From NCBI RefSeq assembly GCF_033115175.1, contig NC_084844.1, forward strand, positions 77,256,531-77,320,530: a DNA stretch of 64,000 nucleotides, in the 5' to 3' direction. The position numbers were made by a program, and so were the translations under genes. Under the pieces are notes generated by a model that ran no database searches, was not told the origin of the DNA, and was given only the letters and a program-made list of their open reading frames with translations. This DNA is from Lepus europaeus. Its lineage: Eukaryota > Chordata > Mammalia > Lagomorpha > Leporidae. Shown piece by piece: positions 58,295 through 64,000 of the stretch. The stretch's first letter is position 1. Each line of letters opens with the position of its first letter.

Positions 58295-59000
58295 AAAAAG
58301 ATTTATGTATGCATATATGTATATATGCATTTCTGCATGTATTTGAAAGGCAGAGCAAAACAGAGAATGAGACAGAGAAGTATTCCATCTTCTACTTCAC
58401 TCATCAAGTTGTGACAAAAACCATGTCTGGGTCAGACTAAAACCAGGAACCAGAAACTCCATCCTAGTATCTCATATGGGTGGCAGGAACCCAAGTACTT
58501 GGACCATCTTCTGCTGTTTTCCCAAGAACATTAGCAGGAAGCTGGATCAGAAGTAGAGCAACCGGGCCTGGTGCTGTGGAGTAGTAAGTTAAGCCACTGC
58601 CTGCAGTGCCGGCATCCCATATAGGTGCTGGTTCAAGTCCTGGCTTCTCCACTTCTGATCAAGCTCTTGGGTATTGCCTGGGAAAGCAGTAGAAGATGAC
58701 CTAAGTCCTTGTAACCCTGCACCTACATGGGACACCTCGAAGAAGCTTCTGGCTCCTGGCTTCGGATTAGCCCCACTCTGGCTATTGCAGTCATTTGGGG
58801 AGTGAACCAGAAGATGAAAGACCTCTCTCTTTCTCTCTCTGCCTCTGTCTCTCTCTCTTTGTAACTCTGCCTTTCAAATAAATAAATAAACAGACAAACA
58901 AACAAACTAAAAAAAAAATAGCAGAGCAGCCAAAATGCAAAATGGCATCATGTTATGTAATGCTGTTCTCATAAGCAGTGACTTAACTTCCTGGCCGTCT
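58295..59000 (-). mobile_element. CSINE split by a second SINE
   Basis: AAAAGATTTATGTATGCATATATG ... GGATCAGAAGTAGAGCAACC, then interrupted at 58563; the head appears to resume at about 58921 (AATGGCATCATG ... GCAGTGACTTAACTTCCTGGCC). Confidence 0.75.
58563..58918 (+). mobile_element. CSINE nested in another SINE
   Basis: GGGCCTGGTGCTGTGGAGTAG head, CTCTCTCTTTC tract, AAATAAATAAATAAAC tail with CAAA repeats. Near-repeat flanks AGTAGAGCAACC and AGCAGAGCAGCC. Confidence 0.9.
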
Positions 59001-59034
59001 TCTTTCGGCCAAAGTGTATCCTAGATGTGCTAAA

Positions 59035-59200
59035 TGATGGCTGAAGTAGCTGAGTGCCTGCCAACCACATTGGAAACCCAGAATGAATTCTAGGCACCTG
59101 GATATTGTGGTCATTTGGGAAGCAAACTAGAAGATGGGAGAGCTCTCTCTGTTTGTTTCTCTATCTTGCAAATAAATGAAAATCAATAAAAGTTTTTAAA
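59035..59200 (+). mobile_element. CSINE 3' half, old
   Basis: GGCACCTGGATATTGTGGTCATTTGGGAAGC, GCTCTCTCTG, AAATAAATGAAAATC tail. Confidence 0.65.
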
Positions 59201-59224
59201 AATATACTTCTTGACTCGCCTGAA

Positions 59225-59478
59225 ACACATATGGGGTGTGTGCTTTTGAGTCTCGACTCTGCTTCCAATTCCAGCTTTCTGCTAATGCAGACCTTAGTAG
59301 GCAGGAGGTGATGCTCAGGTACTTAGGTCCCTGCCATCCACATCGGAGATTAAATTCCAGGCATCTGGTTTCAGCCTGGCCCAGCCCTGGCTGTTGTGGA
59401 CATTTGGGGAGTGAATAAGCTGATAGAAGTTTTATCTATTTCAGTCTTTCTTTCAAATAAAAGTAAGTAAATAACTAA
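59225..59478 (+). mobile_element. CSINE-related, older variant
   Basis: ACATATGGGGTGTGTGC, TTCCAGCTTTCTGCTAATGC, GGACATTTGGGGAGTGAATAAGC, AAATAAAAGTAAGTAAATAAC tail. Confidence 0.7.
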
Positions 59479-59589
59479 TTGATATTAAAATATTTTATAG
59501 TTTTTGCTTACTTACAGTATATAATGCTGTCTGTAATTTTACTAACACAAAATTTTATGTTTCTAACCCAAAGGTAATTTATAATATTT

Positions 59590-60158
59590 TAAACTCTTTT
59601 TTTAACTTTTATTTAATAAATATAAATTTCCAAAGTACAACTTTTGAATTATAACGGCTTTTTCCCCCATAACCTCCCTCCCACCCGCAACCGTCCCATC
59701 TCCCACTCCCTTTCCCATCCCATTTTTCATTATGATTCATTTTCAATTATCCTTATATATAGAAGATCAAATTAGTATATACTACATAAAGATTTCAACA
59801 GACTGCACCCACAAAGACACACAAAGTATAGAGCACTGTTTGAGTAGGAGTTTTACCGTTAATTCGCATGGTACAACATATTAAGGGCAGAGGTCCTATA
59901 TGGGAGCAGGTGCACAGTGACTCCCATTGTTGATTTAACAATTGACACTCTTATTTATGGTGTCAGTAATCACCCGAGGCTCTTGTCATGAGCTGCCAAG
60001 GATATGGGAGCCTCTTGAGTTCACCAACTCTGATCTTATTTAGACAAGGCCATATTCAAAGTGGAAGTTCTCTCCTCCCTTTGAGAAAGGTTCTGCCTTC
60101 TTTGATGGCCCGTTCTTTCTGCTGGGATCTCATTACAGAGATCTTTCATTTAGGGTTT

Positions 60159-60191
<33 letters not shown>

Positions 60192-62828
60192 CACAGTGTC
60201 TTGGCTTTCCATGCCTGCGAAACTCTCATGGGCTTTTTAGCCAAATCCAAATGCCTTAGGGGCTGATTATGAGGCCAGAGTGCTGTTTATCGCATTTGCC
60301 ATTCTATGAGTCTGCTGTGTATCCTGCTTCCCATGTAGGATCATTCTCTCCTTTTTAATTCTATCAATTACTATTTGCAGACATTTGTCTTACTTATGTA
60401 ATCCCTTTGACACTTAATCCTATCTTTTTGATCAATTATGAACTTAAATTGATCACTTTAACAAGTAAGATGTCCTTGGTATATGCCACCTTGATAGGAT
60501 TGAATTGGAATCCCCTGGCACATTTCTAGCTCTACCAATAGGGGTAAGTCCAAGTGAGCATGTGCCAAACTGTACATCTCTTCCGTCTCTTATTCCCACT
60601 CTTAAATTTAACAGAGATCACTTTTCAGTTAAATTTAAACACCTAAGAATAATTGTGTGTTAATTAGAGTTCAACCAATGGTATTAAGTAGAACAAAAAA
60701 ATACTAAAAGGGATAAAGTATTAAATTGTACATCAACAGTCGGGACAAGGGCTGATCAAGTCACTGTTTCTCATGGTGTCCATTTCACTTCAACAGGTTT
60801 CCTTTTTGGTGCTGGGTTAGTTGTCACCGATCAGGGAGAACATATGATATTTGTCCCTTTGGGACTGGCTCATTTCACTCAGCCTGATGTGTTCCAGATT
60901 TCTCCATTTTGTTGCAAGTGACCGGATTTCTTCTTTTTTTTTTTTTTTTTTTACTGCTATATAGTTTTCTATAGAGTACATATCCTATAATTTCTTTATT
61001 CAGTCTTCTGTTGATGGGCATTTAGGTTGATTTCATGTCTTAGCTATTGCGAATTGAGCTGCAATAAACATTAATGTGCAGACAGCTCTTTTATTGCCAA
61101 TTTAATTTCCTTTGGGTAAATTCCAAGGAATGGGATGGCTGGGTAGCATGGCAGGGCTATATTCAGGTTTCTGAGGAATCTCCAAACTAACTTCCATAGT
61201 GGCTTTACCAGTTTGCATTCCCACCAACAGTGAATTAGTGTCCCTTTTCCCCCACATTGTTGCCAGCATCTGTTGTCAGTTGATTTCTGAATGTGAGCCA
61301 TTCTAACTGGGGTGAGGTGAAACCTCATTGTGGTTTTGATTTGCATTTCCCTGATGGCTAATGATCTTGAACATTTTTTCATGTGTCTGTTGGCCGTTTG
61401 GATTTCCTCTTTTGAAAAATGTCTATTGAGGTCCTTGGCCCATCTCTTAAGTGTGTTGTTTGTTTTGTTGTTGTGGAGTTCTTGATCTCTTTGTAGATCC
61501 TGGTTATTAATCCTTTATTGGTCGCATAATTTGCAAGTACTTTTTCCCATTCTGTTGGTTGCCTTCTCTTTCCTGACTGTTTCTTTTGCTGTGAAGAAAC
61601 TTCTCAATTTGATGTAATCCCAATTGTTAGTTTTGTCTTTGACTGCCTGTGCCTCTGGGATCTTTTCCAAGAAGTCTTTGCCTGTGCCTATATCTTGCAG
61701 GGTTTCTCCGATTTTCTCTAAAAATTTGAATGTGTCATCATAGATTTAGATCTTTAATCCATGTTGAGTGGCTTTTTGTGTTAAGTGTAAGGTAGGGGTC
61801 TTGTATCATGATTCTGCACGTGGAAATCCAGTTCTCCCAGCACTATTTATTGAATAGGCTGTCCTTACTCCAGGGATTGGTTTTGGATCCTTGATCAAAT
61901 ATAAGTTGGCTGTAGATGTTTGGATTGATTTCTAGTGTTTCTATTCTATTCCATTGGTCTATCCATCTGTTTCTGTACCAGTACCATGCTGTTTTGATAA
62001 CAACTGCCCTGTAGTATGTCCTGAATTCTGGTATTGTGATGCCTCTGGGTTTGTTTTTGTTGTACCAGATTGCTTTAGCTATTCGAGGTCTCCTGTGTCT
62101 CCATATGAATTTCAGCATCATTTTTTCTAGATCTGAGAAGAATGTCTTTGGTATTTTTTTATTTATTTATTTATTTTATTTATTTTTTTTTATTTTTGAC
62201 AGGCAGAGTGGACAGTGAGAGAGAGACAGAGAGAAAAGTCTTCCTTTTGCCGTTGGTTCACCCTCCAATGGCCGCCGCGGTAGCACACTGTGGCCGGCGC
62301 ACCGCGCTGTTCCGATGGCAGGAGCCAGGTGCTTCTCCTGGTCTCCCATGGGGTGCAGAGCCCAAACACTTGGGCCATCCTCCACTGCACTCCCTGGCCA
62401 CAGCAGAGAGCTGGCCTGGAAGAGGGGCAACCGGGACAGGATCGGTGCCCCGACTGGGACTAGAACCCGGTGTGCCGGCGCCGCAAGGCGGAGGATTAGC
62501 CTGTTGAGCCACGGCGCCGGCCGTCTTTGGTATTTTGATTGGTATTCAATTGAATGTATAAATTGCTTTTGGGAGAGTGGAGATTTTCATGACATAGAAT
62601 CTTCCAATCCATGAGCATGGAAGATTTTTCCATTTTTTGGTATCCTCTTCTATTTCTTTTTTTAAGATTTTGTAATTCTCATCATAGAGATCTTTGATGT
62701 ACTTAAGTTTATTCCAAGGTATTTGATTGTTTTTGTAGCTATTATGAATGGGATTGATCTTAGCAGTTCTTTCTCTGCCATGGCATTGCCTGTGTATACA
62801 AAGGCTGTTGATTTCTGTGCATTGGTTT
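59590..62828 (-). mobile_element. 5'-truncated L1 with ORF2 C-terminal part and 3' UTR
   Basis: This minus-strand L1 is about 2.9 kb long, not counting a SINE inserted at 62158-62522. ORF2 remnants on the minus strand include [14 protein letters not shown] and [15 protein letters not shown] (61843-62121), and [20 protein letters not shown] (61071-61382), the usual C-terminal ORF2 region. Frameshifts and stops break the frame. The 3' UTR lies at 59590-60290 and has a 30-base T tract. Flanking repeats TAATATTTTAAA occur near 59579-59590 and 62829-62842. It is not capable of movement, because ORF1, the endonuclease and most of the reverse transcriptase are absent. Confidence 0.9.
62158..62522 (-). 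mobile_element. Young-type CSINE inside the L1
   Basis: TTTTTGACAGGCAGAGTGGACAGTGAG ... GAGCCACGGCGCCGGCC. Flanked by GTCTTTGGTATTTT at 62144-62157 and 62523-62536, which rejoins L1 ORF2 without loss, so the SINE is younger than the L1. Confidence 0.96.
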
Positions 62829-62984
62829 TAATAATATTTTAAAGTTTTAATTGTTGCATTCATTTCATATAGTCGTTTCAAAGTGAGTAATGGAAAATAG
62901 ATGTATGCATCAATAGTATCAATGATTTTGGAAGAGGACTTGGGTTATTGGTTAAAAATGTGACAAAATGCGTAACATAACATT

Positions 62985-63200
62985 GGAGATTTTAAAGTGT
63001 GTATTTCAATGGCTTTAAGCATATGCACATTACTGTGCAACCATCACTGCCATCCATCTTAAATTCTTTAATCTTCCCCAGGTGGAAGTTTCTGTACATT
63101 AAACACTAAATCCCTATCCCCCACCATGTCACACTCTGGAAGCCACTGCTATACTCTATTTCTTTATGAATCTGAACTCACATAATAATTCTCTACTTTT
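62985..63200 (-). mobile_element. Old L1M fragment
   Basis: TTTTAAAGTGTGTATTTCAATGG, GTGCAACCATCACTGCCATCC and a GGAAGCCACTGCTATACTC word follow the order seen in complements of old L1M 3' regions. It lies just outside the younger L1. Confidence 0.5.
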
Positions 63201-64000
63201 TAATGCTGAAAGATGTTTTGCTTTTGCCTTATTCTTATGCACGTGTGCTGCTTTCTCAGGCAAATTTGTTCATTGCTTTGAGTACTTAGGGGACTTGGTT
63301 TGTTTAAAGTTTACTTTTTAATATTGGTGAAATGTCTTTTTTGATTTTTATTATTCAAGTGATAATGCATAGTGAATTTGTTACATAAGGGTGACATACT
63401 TTTAGGTATGGATTTGGGAAAATTCAAATTTAGTAGGAATTACTGATAGAGTAGAGGGTAATCCATCTATTTTTTCATGCATGCATTTCACTTTTCATGC
63501 ATGCGTATTTGTTTTGTGATTTTCTAACATTTAGTGTGACCTTTTTAAATTTTTCCATCCAGTGTTAATTGACATCTCTGTGATTACTTACTGTGAAGTA
63601 ATAGTTGCCCCTGTTTGGATATTTATGCTGTTATATTTATTTGCACTGATTACAACAGATGTATCTATATTTTTTTTTTTTCCTGGAAATTTTGCCTTAC
63701 ATGGTTTGATGCTCAGTTTGGAAACATTGTAATGTCTTCTTGGAAAACTTCCTGTTGTGCACTGTATAACTGTATAACCCTTATAAATTTGCTGATCTAA
63801 ATCTTGATAAGTAAAAAGTGAATATTGCTTTTCCAGGTTGAATTAGATAGTTTTGTAATGGACTATATTTTTTCATATTTTTATATTTAATTGTTCTAAG
63901 TCTTCATGTTTACCTTGCTATTAAAATGCATGCTTATGCTCCTTATGTTGAGGAAAATGGAATGTTTACCACATAAAAATGATCTTTGAAAATATTTAAA
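63200..64000. other. No recognised gene or repeat
   Basis: AT-rich sequence with a small direct repeat TTTTCATGCATGC near 63470-63510. Nothing assigned. Confidence 0.4.

Noticed and set aside
61071-62121. L1 ORF2 protein fragments as possible genes
   Set aside because: They belong to a 5'-truncated, frame-broken L1 and are listed as part of that element.

Overview
The window looks like nuclear DNA of a lagomorph, most likely rabbit. About 45 copies or fragments of the lagomorph tRNA-derived SINE (C repeat / CSINE) lie on both strands. Minus-strand L1 copies, old L2/MIR relics, two CpG islands, spliceosomal-type splice sites and long non-coding stretches complete the picture. No bacterial, plasmid or viral gene organisation is present, and no complete protein-coding gene lies in the window.

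The main feature is a large, old inverted duplication. The left arm, from the window edge to about 12.18 kb, is the reverse complement of the right arm, about 21.64 to 29.4 kb. Nine collinear blocks were aligned by eye; one 64-base stretch matches at 52 positions. Most recognisable SINEs, the L1 and both LTR-like insertions sit at non-equivalent places in the two arms, so they arrived after the duplication. Each arm has a CpG-island promoter and a predicted first exon with a conserved splice donor. The left one (9.0-10.1 kb) reads leftwards and the right one (23.5-24.6 kb) reads rightwards. The locus therefore looks like a head-to-head pair of paralogous 5' gene ends separated by about 13.5 kb. 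Forkhead-like, ZNF143-like, E-box and octamer motifs are shared at equivalent positions.

The spacer (12.2-21.6 kb) holds a decayed processed pseudogene of UBE2R2 (14.93-15.63 kb), a pentanucleotide TTCCC tract and old repeats. The right arm contains an L1 3' end with perfect target-site duplications, inserted at 21.8-22.7 kb.

From about 24 kb to the right edge the sequence looks like intron of the right-hand gene. The only exon-like signal is a 58-base candidate (56.735-56.792 kb). It has a strong acceptor and donor, an in-frame upstream stop and a start codon beginning MNTSP. The rest is SINEs, an L1 of about 3.2 kb at 59.6-62.8 kb that itself carries a SINE, old L1M/L2/MIR pieces, and a 38-base truncated U2 snRNA retropseudogene with a 14-base target-site duplication at 39.39 kb. 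I could not identify the duplicated gene by name.
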